Positions 6,707 to 15,297 of a stretch of DNA of 48,944 bases are shown here, piece after piece. The stretch covers positions 1 to 48,944 of the forward strand of contig JADJPQ010000022.1 of NCBI GenBank assembly GCA_016713175.1, read 5' to 3'. How positions within the stretch are numbered: position 1 is the stretch's first letter; every line of letters begins with the position of its first letter. The DNA comes from Planctomycetota bacterium (GTDB lineage Bacteria; Planctomycetota; UBA1135; UBA2386). The position numbers were made by a program, and so were the translations under genes. The notes under the pieces were generated by a model, which saw only the letters and a program-made list of their open reading frames with translations, had not been told where the DNA came from and ran no database searches.

Positions 6707-7489
6707 GTGCCCACCGACCTCGCCCCGCTGTTGTCGTTCGCCCACCACCTCGGCGACCTCGCGCGCCCGATCGCCCGCCAGCACTTCCGCCACCTCCAAT
6801 CCGTCGACCGCAAGTCCGACCGCACCCCCGTCACCGCCGCCGATCGCGCGATCGAGCGCACACTGCGCGACCACATCACCCGCCACCACCCAGCCCACGG
6901 CATCCTCGGCGAAGAAGAAGGCCAACACCGCGTCGACGCCGAGTTCGTCTGGGTGCTCGACCCGATCGACGGCACCAAGGCCTTCGCCACCGGCAATCCG
7001 CTGTTCGGCACCCTGATCGGACTGCTGCACCGCGGCACTCCCGTCGTCGGCATCCTCGAAGCCCCGGCACTCGGCGAACGATGGGCGGCGGCGCACGGCC
7101 TCGGCGCCACCCACCAGAACCAGCCGATCCGCGTTCGCCCGCACCGCGCCCTCGCCGACTCGGTGCTGTACTGCACGACCCCCGACCCGATGAGCGGCGA
7201 CCCGGCATTCGCGCGGCTGCGCCAACAGGTCCAGTGGACCAGCTACGGCGGCGACTGCTGCGCCTACGCCTTCGTCGCGATGGGCGGCGCCGATCTGCTG
7301 GTGGATCGCGGCCTCAAACCGTACGACTGGTGCGCCTTGGTGCCCATCCTGCAAGAAGCCGGCGGCGTGCTGCTCGACTGGCGACTCCAACCCCTGACCC
7401 TGGACAGCGACGGCGCCGTCGTCGCCGCGACCACTCGCGAACTCGCGCGCACCGCGATGGCCACCCTCGGCCACGAGAGCCTGCCATGA
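6707..7489 (+). CDS. hisN: inositol-monophosphatase-family phosphatase, probable histidinol-phosphatase
   Basis: A 260-residue Mg-dependent phosphatase. The metal-site motifs are GEEEG (Glu69/70), WVLDPIDGTKAF (about 82-93) and PYDWCALVPILQEAGG near the C-terminus. The run GTKAF with PLFGTLIGLL is most like the HisN branch (histidinol-phosphate to histidinol), though inositol- or PAP-phosphatase activity is possible. The start is GTG and no close Shine-Dalgarno is clear. The stop overlaps the next ATG (ATGA). From 7174 on, this gene lies in a 341-bp direct repeat, so its C-terminal third is duplicated at 12142. This copy is the complete one. Confidence 0.85.
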   Translation: MPTDLAPLLSFAHHLGDLARPIARQHFRHLQSVDRKSDRTPVTAADRAIERTLRDHITRHHPAHGILGEEEGQHRVDAEFVWVLDPIDGTKAFATGNPLFGTLIGLLHRGTPVVGILEAPALGERWAAAHGLGATHQNQPIRVRPHRALADSVLYCTTPDPMSGDPAFARLRQQVQWTSYGGDCCAYAFVAMGGADLLVDRGLKPYDWCALVPILQEAGGVLLDWRLQPLTLDSDGAVVAATTRELARTAMATLGHESLP

Positions 7490-7514
7490 ACCACCGCTGG
7501 TTGCTGCCTCTGCT
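7174..7514 (+). repeat. 341-bp direct repeat, left copy
   Basis: Matches 12142-12482 at 337 of 341 positions, offset exactly 4968. It spans the last 105 codons of hisN and the first 20 codons of the following hydrolase gene. The four differences give silent, Leu/Val, Asp/Glu and Ser/Asn changes in the hisN frame. Confidence 0.92.
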
Positions 7515-7626
7515 CCCGCTCGCGCCGAGCTGGGCGCCGGAATGCCGACAGCAACCGAACCGGTTGGGACGGGAGCATGACCGATGCACCTCGACGAACG
7601 GGGCGACAGTTTGGCCTGACGCCTGA
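7486..7626 (+). pseudogene. truncated 5' end of the hydrolase gene
   Basis: The first 9 codons (MNHRWLLPL) are the same as those of the intact gene at 12454 and the match ends at 7514. The frame then runs into unrelated insert DNA and stops at 7626. It is the left half of the gene pair split by the insertion. Confidence 0.75.
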
Positions 7627-7670
7627 AACGCCGCGCCCGCCGCCAGGGCCAGGGCGCATGCAATCCTCAT
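7515..7670 (-). pseudogene. truncated 5' end of a second FG-GAP-type secreted protein gene
   Basis: The minus-strand ATG at 7670 starts a signal peptide (MRIACALALAAGAAFQASGQ) followed by TVAPFVEVH. This resembles the neighbouring FG-GAP protein just after its signal peptide (QSAALFAETHV). Homology ends within about 30 codons and the frame then enters the direct repeat antisense to hisN. It is 44 bp downstream of the intact FG-GAP gene, so a tandem paralogue was cut by the insertion boundary. Confidence 0.5.
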
Positions 7671-7714
7671 CGCCCGCCCTCGCCGACCACGAACCCAAGT
7701 CGCTGGCAAATGGG

Positions 7715-9205
7715 TTAGCGGATCACGCGACAAGGGCAATTGGTCAGGCGGGCGTCGCCGGTGGCGATCTCGATGTCCAGGGCCTGAACGCACGCGTTGG
7801 CGCCGACCAGCGCGGCGATGTTGGGTATCAGGATCGGGATCGTCAGTTCGGCGCGCTGGGAGTAGTGGTCGACGCGATAGAGGGTGAACAGGTTGGGATC
7901 GAGCCAGAACCAACCGAGCGGCGGTATCGACATGCCGACGGCTCCGAGGGAGATGCCGTGCAGGAACACGTGGCCGGCGCTGCCGAACGCCGACACGTTC
8001 ATCGCACTGCCGCGCACGGGGTCGTTGCGGATCAGCAGCTGGCGGGTTGTGTTCGCGAGAATCCGACCGCCGGTTTGGAAGTTGTTGCCCTCGAGCACAT
8101 CCTCGTCCCCATCGCCGTCGATGTCCCCGACAAACAGGCCCAGCGTCGCGTCCAGTTGGGAAACCTGGATCCGGTGGCTGATGTCGCGAAATTGGAAGCC
8201 ACCGAGGTTCTCGAGCAAACGCGTCCCGAGCGGCGCCGCGCCGCGAGCGAAGATCAGGTCCTGGTCACCGTCGCCGTCGGCATCCAGGATGCCCGTAGCC
8301 GTCACAAAGTTCATCGTTGCCGGAAACGGTACAGAAGTCTCAAACAACGCCCCTTGCTGATTAAGCAGAATATGGCTCCGTCCATACTCGGTTGCAAAAA
8401 CATCCAGGTACCCATTGCCATCGATATCGCCGACCGCGATCCACCACCACGGCACAGGCGCAGCGGTGATGATCCCATCGGTGAACACGCCTGTGCCGTC
8501 GTTCACGTAGAGCGTTGGCAATGTGGCAAGAGCCATCCCATTACCGACCAGAATGTCTTGGTCCCCGTCATTATCGACATCCAAGGCCGTTGCCACACTG
8601 GCTGCTAGCGTTCTTGGCGGTGGCAGTCTGGTCGGCGTTTCATCAACGAATATCCCTTGGCCGTTATTGATGAGCAGTTGATTCGATGGGTTGATGGCCG
8701 CAAGGAAGAGGTCGAGGTCGCCATCACGATCGACATCCACCAGCAGCGGCTGCTGGCCGCACCGGATACCGGGCGAAGTTGCCGTCGCGTCGAACACGAA
8801 CTGCCCGGCGCCATTGTTGCGATGTACCGTCAGCGCCCACATCGACGGCGACGGCGTGCCACAACACGTCGCCACAATGTCCAGCAAACCGTCACCATCG
8901 ACGTCCCCGACAGCGATGCGATACGAACCGCATGGCGGCCCAGACGGGGCGGCTACGAGTGTTGGTTGCTGCGGAACCAGGCCATCGCGAATGCCCGGGC
9001 GAATCTCGGCGACGTTCCCCGCGTAGATCATGTTCGCGAAGACGCGATCCGGCAGCCCGTCGCCAGTGATGTCGGCTATGAACTGCCGACCGGCGTAGAA
9101 CTGCGGCGACCAGGCCACATGCGTCTCGGCAAACAGGGCGGCGCTTTGCGCTGCGGCCGAGGCTGCGACCGCAGCAAGCACCAGGCTCGTGCGCCCGGGG
9201 CTCAT
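7715..9205 (-). CDS. secreted FG-GAP/VCBS repeat protein
   Basis: A 496-residue exported protein. The signal peptide MSPGRTSLVLAAVAASAAAQ was used to choose the ATG at 9205. About seven calcium-binding FG-GAP/VCBS repeats follow, each with a D-x-D-x-D-G core: DITGDGLPDRV, DVDGDGLLDIV, DVDRDGDLDLF, DVDNDGDQDIL, DIDGNGYLDVF, DADGDGDQDLI and DIDGDGDEDVL. These form integrin-like beta-propeller blades. The last about 120 residues are a separate beta-rich module like that at the end of the nine-haem cytochrome. Its ATG overlaps the stop of the upstream beta-helix gene (ATGA), so the two are translationally coupled. It lies inside the insertion flanked by the 341-bp repeats. Confidence 0.83.
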   Translation of the reverse strand: MSPGRTSLVLAAVAASAAAQSAALFAETHVAWSPQFYAGRQFIADITGDGLPDRVFANMIYAGNVAEIRPGIRDGLVPQQPTLVAAPSGPPCGSYRIAVGDVDGDGLLDIVATCCGTPSPSMWALTVHRNNGAGQFVFDATATSPGIRCGQQPLLVDVDRDGDLDLFLAAINPSNQLLINNGQGIFVDETPTRLPPPRTLAASVATALDVDNDGDQDILVGNGMALATLPTLYVNDGTGVFTDGIITAAPVPWWWIAVGDIDGNGYLDVFATEYGRSHILLNQQGALFETSVPFPATMNFVTATGILDADGDGDQDLIFARGAAPLGTRLLENLGGFQFRDISHRIQVSQLDATLGLFVGDIDGDGDEDVLEGNNFQTGGRILANTTRQLLIRNDPVRGSAMNVSAFGSAGHVFLHGISLGAVGMSIPPLGWFWLDPNLFTLYRVDHYSQRAELTIPILIPNIAALVGANACVQALDIEIATGDARLTNCPCRVIR

Positions 9206-11964
9206 CGCGCCCTCCCGAGTCGCCAGCGCAGCCACGGCTCAACCACCCGCAGGTCGTCCATCTGCGTACCGAACCCAGATCCTTCGCCAGGTCCTGATCC
9301 ACCCTGTGCGCGGAGCAGGAACCCGCCGTTGGGGATCGCCAACAGCGTCTGCATGTTGTTGGCTGTGACCGACATTCCTGGTCGCAGCAGCGACGGCACT
9401 TCACAGTTGGCCCGGACACCCACCGACAAGGAAATCGGGTTCAAGACGTCGAGACACCCCGACGCCGCTGTGTTGACGCCCCACGTGTCAGCCGTGTATG
9501 AGGTTTGGCCGAGACACATCTGCAGACCGAACACACTATTGGCCGCCGTTGCAAAACGCAGCGGGCCAAGCGGAATCGGAACGAAGGTGCCCGGCGGGTG
9601 AGTGTGTGTCACTACAACCAAAGTTCGGTCGGTGATTTGGGTTGGACCAAAACCAACCGTGGCACCCGTCAGACCATGCCCGTTGGCAAACACCGGGTCA
9701 TCGTTGAAGAACAGACCAGGGTTATCGCATGGCGGCTGCGAACCGGGAAACCACGGGCTCTCGTACCATGGGTTTGCCGCGAATGGGTCCGATAACGCCG
9801 AGCCGTAAGAAATCAGGTTGCCCCAGAACGGCACCCGGTCCAGCAACAGTTTCGGCGCAAAGTCGCACTGCAAGTTCCGCATGAATGCAGGCATGGCCGG
9901 GCCGCCTATCACGGCCGGATCCGTGAACTGCCGCCGCGACGAATTCGGCGCCAACCCCAACGTGTAGTTCCCCTGAAGTACCAGACTCATTCCGGGCGGC
10001 ATGGGCACCGTCTGCGGCGCCTGCACATTCAGATACCAATCCAGCCCGCCCACCAAGAACTGCGAGAACGGCCGCGGCGCCGCGACCCCAGGCTGATCCA
10101 CGAAGTGGATCGTGTCATAGCAACACGTCGTCCCACCCGTCACCGTCGCCGCGAACATCCGCGTGTCGGGGATGAACCCCGCCATGATCAGCAACCCAAC
10201 CTGGTCGGCGCCCAAATCGACATCACCGAACAACCCGGTCGGCGGTTCGTTGACGCCCAATGTGCTTGGCTGCACGGTGCCGGTCGGCGCAATGCGTCGC
10301 TCCAATCGCGGATTGCCAAACCCCTCGCAGTCGAAGTCCCAGCCGGTGATCGGCGCTTCTTCCGCGCCGGCCACGAGCCCAGGGCCATCCGCGGTCAAGA
10401 ACGCTCCATTCGCCGTCGCGATCTGCGGTCCCGGCCCGCTCCCCAGCAGACTGACGCCACGCCCGATGAACGGGCTGAACAGCATCGGATTCTGCGAACC
10501 GACCGGCACCGTCAGTGAGTTGCTGACGAACGGCACCAGCCGGAAGTCATGCGGCGAAACCTCGGCACCATACGTCTGCCGCAGCGCGTCGGCCACGTAG
10601 AGCGTCGCTTTGCGCGGTGGTCCCGGCGACGGGAACATCCCCAGATCGAACCGCGGCTGGATCGGGCCACTGGTCACGCCGCCGGTGGTGCCCTTCCAGT
10701 TGGTCCAGATGGCAGACGGCAGGTTGCCGAGATTGCGCTTGCTCGAGTCCCAGGCGTTGAAGTCATGCACGAGCGGCGGACTGACCGGCAGCCCGGCGAT
10801 GATCACGACTTGCAGCGCCGTGTCGCGGACGCCTTCCATGCAGGAGAGACCGGCCAGGCCATAGCTGGCCGGCGTTGCCGGGTCGAAGATGTTGTTGATC
10901 AGCAGCGGCGCATGGTTGTTGATGTAGTCGGCTGTCGGAAATGGCGCAAACAGGTCGGGCGTCAGCGTGCCGGCCCAGATCCCGACTTCGCAGAACGCGA
11001 TCGTGTTGTTGACGATCCTCGGCTCGTGCAGGCCGGCGAATAACTGGACCCCGCCGCCACTGGCGAACTCCGCCGCATCCGCTGCGTCGAGCGCGATGCC
11101 GACGACGCAGTCGACGATGAAGCAGTTGGAGATCGTGATCTGCACGGACGCCTGATTGCCGGTGATGAAGATGCCAGCGCCACTTGGATTCGCCACCGCG
11201 CCTGGGTCGACCTCGCCGCGAGCGCCACGGATCGTGATTCCGTCGATGAACGCCTGTGTGTGATCCGCGAACCCTGGGTAGAAGCCGGAAGGGGTGATCG
11301 GGCGCCCCGCGACCTCGAAGACGTAGCCGGTTCTCTGACTTGCAGGCAAAGCCGGGTCATCACCTCGCGCGTCGAAGATCGTGTCCAGCGCCGAGGTGCC
11401 CTGGATGCTGATGCGGTCGCACGTTGGCAGAAACAAGTCCCGCCGCGTGCCCAACCGGATCGGAAAGACCTCGCCGTTCCACGGCAGCCCACTCACCGGG
11501 TCGATGTCGGGCACGGCCGGCGGCAACGAGCCATTGCGCGGGCCGTAGAGCCCCGGAAGGCAGTGGATCACGACGTGGTCGACTGCGCGCAGCCCAGGAC
11601 TCGAAGACGGGTGCTGCCACGGCAGCCGGGTCTGGAAGGCGCCTTGGAACTGCTCGGTGAACAGCATGTTCACGTAGTGGAGCGCACCCCGAGCGCCCGA
11701 GAGTGTCCGGAACGAGTAGGGGGCGTTCTGCAGGTAGCCGCTGACGGCGGGATTGGCGTCCTGGGCGTTGATGTCGTTTCGCGTGTCGAGCGGCTTGCCG
11801 GGACGAGGCCACAGGATCTGCACCGGTGAGGTGGGATCGTTGGGATTCCCAGGGTTCTGAGCCCACGCCAGGTCATCGTCACCGAAGATCGGATCTACAT
11901 AGACGTGGAACACGAACTGGGTGCGCGAACCAGACGGGGGCTGTTGGGTCTGCGCCGAGAGCAC
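9202..11964 (-). CDS. large secreted right-handed beta-helix protein
   Basis: About 920 residues. The middle (about 180-370) has the repeating hydrophobic/Asn pattern of parallel beta-helix proteins, for example VQITISNCFIVDCVVGIALD, RIVNNTIAFCEVGIWAG and APLLINNIFDP. The C-terminal half is beta-rich with no clear motif. No enzymatic residues can be assigned; adhesin or polysaccharide binding are possible. The frame begins at a GTG at 11964 inside what looks like a signal peptide. The likely real start is the ATG near 12010, one frame away: a two-base loss in an A-run would restore MKNRLSALGAASLLLTSVLS. Coupled to the FG-GAP gene by ATGA. Confidence 0.7.
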   Translation of the reverse strand: MLSAQTQQPPSGSRTQFVFHVYVDPIFGDDDLAWAQNPGNPNDPTSPVQILWPRPGKPLDTRNDINAQDANPAVSGYLQNAPYSFRTLSGARGALHYVNMLFTEQFQGAFQTRLPWQHPSSSPGLRAVDHVVIHCLPGLYGPRNGSLPPAVPDIDPVSGLPWNGEVFPIRLGTRRDLFLPTCDRISIQGTSALDTIFDARGDDPALPASQRTGYVFEVAGRPITPSGFYPGFADHTQAFIDGITIRGARGEVDPGAVANPSGAGIFITGNQASVQITISNCFIVDCVVGIALDAADAAEFASGGGVQLFAGLHEPRIVNNTIAFCEVGIWAGTLTPDLFAPFPTADYINNHAPLLINNIFDPATPASYGLAGLSCMEGVRDTALQVVIIAGLPVSPPLVHDFNAWDSSKRNLGNLPSAIWTNWKGTTGGVTSGPIQPRFDLGMFPSPGPPRKATLYVADALRQTYGAEVSPHDFRLVPFVSNSLTVPVGSQNPMLFSPFIGRGVSLLGSGPGPQIATANGAFLTADGPGLVAGAEEAPITGWDFDCEGFGNPRLERRIAPTGTVQPSTLGVNEPPTGLFGDVDLGADQVGLLIMAGFIPDTRMFAATVTGGTTCCYDTIHFVDQPGVAAPRPFSQFLVGGLDWYLNVQAPQTVPMPPGMSLVLQGNYTLGLAPNSSRRQFTDPAVIGGPAMPAFMRNLQCDFAPKLLLDRVPFWGNLISYGSALSDPFAANPWYESPWFPGSQPPCDNPGLFFNDDPVFANGHGLTGATVGFGPTQITDRTLVVVTHTHPPGTFVPIPLGPLRFATAANSVFGLQMCLGQTSYTADTWGVNTAASGCLDVLNPISLSVGVRANCEVPSLLRPGMSVTANNMQTLLAIPNGGFLLRAQGGSGPGEGSGFGTQMDDLRVVEPWLRWRLGRAR

Positions 11965-12141
11965 CGACGTCAGCAGCAGGCTAGCCGCGCCGAGAGCCGA
12001 GAGCCGGTTTCATATCAAACCTCCATTCGTGCAGTCTACCCTCCCCTGCCATTCGTGGCAACTGGGCCAGAGTGCCTATCACCCCCATGCCACGGCAACC
12101 CGCCGACCACCCGCCGACCCCAGACCACTCACGACCTGTTC
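11965..12141. other. right end of the insertion, upstream of the beta-helix gene
   Basis: It contains the out-of-frame signal-peptide start of the beta-helix gene (minus, about 12010) and presumably its promoter. The boundary with the direct repeat is at 12141/12142. Nothing else is recognisable. Confidence 0.45.
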
Positions 12142-12457
12142 CACGACCCCCGACCCGATGAGCGGCGACCCGGCATTCGCGCGGCTGCGCCAACAGGTCC
12201 AGTGGACCAGCTACGGCGGCGACTGCTGCGCCTACGCCTTCGTCGCGATGGGCGGAGCCGATCTGCTGGTGGATCGCGGCGTCAAACCGTACGAGTGGTG
12301 CGCCTTGGTGCCCATCCTGCAAGAAGCCGGCGGCGTGCTGCTCGACTGGCGACTCCAACCCCTGACCCTGGACAGCGACGGCGCCGTCGTCGCCGCGACC
12401 ACTCGCGAACTCGCGCGCACCGCGATGGCCACCCTCGGCCACGAGAACCTGCCATGA
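12142..12457 (+). pseudogene. duplicated 3' fragment of hisN
   Basis: The last 105 codons of hisN reappear here without the first 155. The metal-site motifs GEE and DPIDGT are absent, so the fragment cannot be active even if an internal ATG (12160) is used. Its stop overlaps the hydrolase ATG, preserving the ancestral hisN-hydrolase junction. Confidence 0.85.
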
Positions 12458-12482
12458 ACCACCGCTGGTTGCTGCCTCTGCT
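12142..12482 (+). repeat. 341-bp direct repeat, right copy
   Basis: Partner of 7174-7514 with four differences. The right copy runs into the intact hydrolase gene, while its left side abuts unrelated insert DNA. Confidence 0.92.
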
Positions 12483-13992
12483 GCTGACCGCGCTGCTGCC
12501 GGCGCAACGAACGCAACTGACCAACGTGCCGCTGCCCGGCGGCGCGACGCTGCGCTGCGCGATCGCGCTGCCCGCTGGCCATGACGCGGCGCGCGCGTGG
12601 CCGACCGTGTTCGCGCTGCCAGGAGCCAATGTCGACGAACGCGCGATCGACCGCGCGGCAAACGGCCGCCTGCAGGGCCTGACGGCCAACGGCTGGATGG
12701 TCGTCATCCCGCTGCTCGGCGATCGCCTCGACAACCTGCCGGCACTGTGCGCGTGGCTGCGCACCAGACACCGGATCGAACGCGGCGGCATGCACCTGCT
12801 CGGCTGCGACGGCGGCGGCGACCTGGCGTTCGCGGCGATGGTCGACCAGCCGTTCGAGTTCGCGTCGCTGACCGTGCTCGGAACGGGCGCGCCGGCGGCA
12901 AGCGCGCCGGTCGCGCGGTTGCGGGGCAAGCGGATCCGCCTGCACGTCGGCGATGCCGATCGGCAGTCGGCGAGTGCCAGTGAGGCCACCGCGGCAACGC
13001 TGAACAAGGCCGGAATCGATGCGGGCTGCGCGATCGTTCCGGGCGACACCGGTTGTCCCGACCTCGAACGCGACGCCTTGCGACAGTCGCTGGCATCGCT
13101 GCATGCGACCACCGCGTTGAACGGAACGGCGGCGGCGGTCAGCGACGTCCTGGATGCCTTCCACGACGCCGCAGCGCGCGCCGACGAGGACAGCTACTTC
13201 GCGATCTTCCCCGACGATGGCGTGTTCCTGGGCACCGACGCCACCGAACGGTGGCCCGGCAGCGAGTTCAAGGCCTTCGCGATGCCATGGTTCCAGAAGG
13301 ACTCGGCGTGGATCTACGTGCCGCAACGGCGCCACGTCACCGTCGCCGCCGATGGCGCGTTCGCGTGGTTCGACGAAGCGCTCGGCAGCGCCGCCTACGG
13401 CGAGTGCCGCGGCACCGGCGTGCTGCAGCGGCGCGGCGAGCGCTGGTGCATCCTGCAGTACGACCTGACCATCCCGGTCCCCAATGACATCGCCGGCAAT
13501 GTCGTCGCCCAGATCCGTGCGTTCACCGACGGTCTGCCCGAAGTCGCGACCACGGTGATCGTCGTCCGTCACGCCGAGAAGGCCGACGATGGCGACGACC
13601 CCGAACTGAGCCCCGCGGGCCGCGAACGCGCCGAACGGCTGGCGCGCATGCTGCAGGATCTGCCGATCCGCGCCGTGTTCCACAGCCAGTATCGCCGCAC
13701 CGCCGCGACCGTCGAACCGCTGTGCACCGCGCTGCATGTTCCCGCGCACGCGATCGCCGCCGCGGCGACGAAGGAACTGGCGCAGAAGATCCGGCAGCAG
13801 CACCGCGGCCAGACCGTCGTCGTCGTCGGCCACTCCAACACCGTGCCGGCGATCCTGAAAGACCTCGGCGTCCGCGAACCGGTGACGATGACCGAGAAGG
13901 ACTACGACCGCCTGTTCGTCGTGACGATCCAGGGCAAGAACGCGCGGCTGCTGCCGCTGCGCCATGGCACCCCGGTGCCCGCGCCGCGCTGA
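12454..13992 (+). CDS. secreted three-domain protein: alpha/beta-hydrolase, SnoaL-like, histidine phosphatase
   Basis: 512 residues. A signal peptide (MNHRWLLPLLLTALLPAQ) is followed by an alpha/beta-hydrolase-like domain (about 20-215). At its nucleophile elbow the usual G-x-S-x-G reads GCDGG (117-121), with Asp119 where Ser is expected. Residues about 228-345 fit the SnoaL/NTF2-like fold (VLDAFHDAAARADEDSYFAI, then WILQ-type end strands). Residues 366-512 are a phosphoglycerate-mutase-like histidine phosphatase with VVRHAEKADDG (catalytic His373) and VVVGHSNTVPAIL (His460). The ATG overlaps the upstream hisN stop. I do not know this domain combination as a named family. Confidence 0.78.
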   Translation: MNHRWLLPLLLTALLPAQRTQLTNVPLPGGATLRCAIALPAGHDAARAWPTVFALPGANVDERAIDRAANGRLQGLTANGWMVVIPLLGDRLDNLPALCAWLRTRHRIERGGMHLLGCDGGGDLAFAAMVDQPFEFASLTVLGTGAPAASAPVARLRGKRIRLHVGDADRQSASASEATAATLNKAGIDAGCAIVPGDTGCPDLERDALRQSLASLHATTALNGTAAAVSDVLDAFHDAAARADEDSYFAIFPDDGVFLGTDATERWPGSEFKAFAMPWFQKDSAWIYVPQRRHVTVAADGAFAWFDEALGSAAYGECRGTGVLQRRGERWCILQYDLTIPVPNDIAGNVVAQIRAFTDGLPEVATTVIVVRHAEKADDGDDPELSPAGRERAERLARMLQDLPIRAVFHSQYRRTAATVEPLCTALHVPAHAIAAAATKELAQKIRQQHRGQTVVVVGHSNTVPAILKDLGVREPVTMTEKDYDRLFVVTIQGKNARLLPLRHGTPVPAPR

Positions 13993-13995
13993 ACC

Positions 13996-15216
13996 GTGGA
14001 TCTCACGCTCGTCGTCTTCCTGGTCGTCTATGCCGCGATGATCGTCGGCGGCATTCCCGGGCTGCGGCTGGATCGCGCCGGCACCGCGCTGGTCGGCGCC
14101 ATCGTCCTGCTGGGCGCTGGCAGCCTCGACACGGGCGCGGCGTGGCAGGCGATCGACGCGCCGACGATCCTGCTGTTGTTCGGCTTGATGCTGGTCAGCG
14201 CGCAGTTCTCGGCTTCGGGTTTCTACGCCAAGATCACCCGGCTGATCGCCGCGCGCGACCAGTCGCCGTCGCGGCTCCTGCTCGAACTGATGCTGGTCAC
14301 TGGCCTGCTGTCGGCGCTGCTGACCAACGACGTCGTCTGTCTCGCCGTCGCGCCGATCCTGGTCGAGGTCTGCGCGCGCCGCCGCCTCGACCCGGTGCCG
14401 TTCCTGCTCGGACTGGCCGCGGCGTCCAATGTCGGCTCGGCGGCGACCGTGATCGGCAACCCGCAGAACATGCTGATCGGTCAGGCGCTGAAGCTGTCGT
14501 TCGCCGACTACCTGCGCGACGGCGCGGTGCCGGCGGTCCTCGGGCTGGTGGTCACCTGGTGGCTCCTGGCGCGCGCGTGGCAGGGTCGCCTCGAACGGCC
14601 GGGCGAACTGGTGACGCCGATCGAACCGCCGTTCGATCGCGGCCAGACCACCAAAGGCCTGCTGATCCTCGGCGCCCTGATCGTCGGCTTCTGCAGCAAT
14701 GCGCTGCCGCGCGAGGTCCTGGCGATGGCCGGCGGCGCCGCGGTGCTGTGTTCGCGCCGGCAGACGACCCGTTCGCTGCTGCATCATGTCGACTGGCACC
14801 TGCTGGTGCTGTTCGCCGGGCTGTTCGTCGTCAATCATGCGCTGGCGGCTGCCGGCCACGCCGCACGTGGTTTTGCCTGGTTGCGCGACAGCGGCGTCGA
14901 CATCGGCGAAGCGCCGGCGCTGTTTGGCGTATCGGTCGTCGGGTCCAACCTGATCTCCAACGTGCCGCTGACGATGCTGCTCTTGCCGGCCGCGACGCAT
15001 CCGCAATCGGGTGCGATCCTGTGCCTGGCGACGACGCTGGCGGGCAATCTGCTGCTGGTCGGTTCGATCGCCAACCTGATCGTCGTCGAACAGGCCACGC
15101 GGCTCGGCGTCCGGCCGCCGAGCCGTGGCTGGGCGCGCGAGCACCTGCGGACCGGCATCCCGATCACCTTGGTGACGCTGGCGATCGCGGCTGGCTGGCT
15201 GTGGCTTCGTCGCTGA
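13996..15216 (+). CDS. SLC13/ArsB-type membrane transporter
   Basis: A 406-residue integral membrane protein with about ten hydrophobic helices. Features of the ion transporter superfamily (SLC13, ArsB, NhaD) are the paired motifs LLSALLTNDVVCLAVAPILV and NVGSAATVIGNPQNMLIG in the first half, and VSVVGSNLISNVPLTMLLLP (start GVSVVG) with LLLVGSIANLIVVEQA in the second. These are the inverted-repeat re-entrant loops that bind substrate and sodium. Substrate could be dicarboxylate, sulfate, arsenite or sodium/proton and cannot be fixed. The start is GTG, 3 bp after the preceding stop, so it is probably co-transcribed with the three-domain hydrolase. Confidence 0.8.
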   Translation: MDLTLVVFLVVYAAMIVGGIPGLRLDRAGTALVGAIVLLGAGSLDTGAAWQAIDAPTILLLFGLMLVSAQFSASGFYAKITRLIAARDQSPSRLLLELMLVTGLLSALLTNDVVCLAVAPILVEVCARRRLDPVPFLLGLAAASNVGSAATVIGNPQNMLIGQALKLSFADYLRDGAVPAVLGLVVTWWLLARAWQGRLERPGELVTPIEPPFDRGQTTKGLLILGALIVGFCSNALPREVLAMAGGAAVLCSRRQTTRSLLHHVDWHLLVLFAGLFVVNHALAAAGHAARGFAWLRDSGVDIGEAPALFGVSVVGSNLISNVPLTMLLLPAATHPQSGAILCLATTLAGNLLLVGSIANLIVVEQATRLGVRPPSRGWAREHLRTGIPITLVTLAIAAGWLWLRR

Positions 15217-15297
15217 TCGCCGCCAAAGCGCCGCTGTCATGGGCACCCGGCGCCGGGATTGCCCCGCGACCGCGACGTGGTCGAAGAGAGGCTCGCC

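Noticed and set aside
12232..15246. 1004-codon minus-strand open frame
   Set aside because: It is antisense to the hydrolase and transporter genes, is made of Arg/Gln-rich sequence without domains, and arises from strong GC codon bias.
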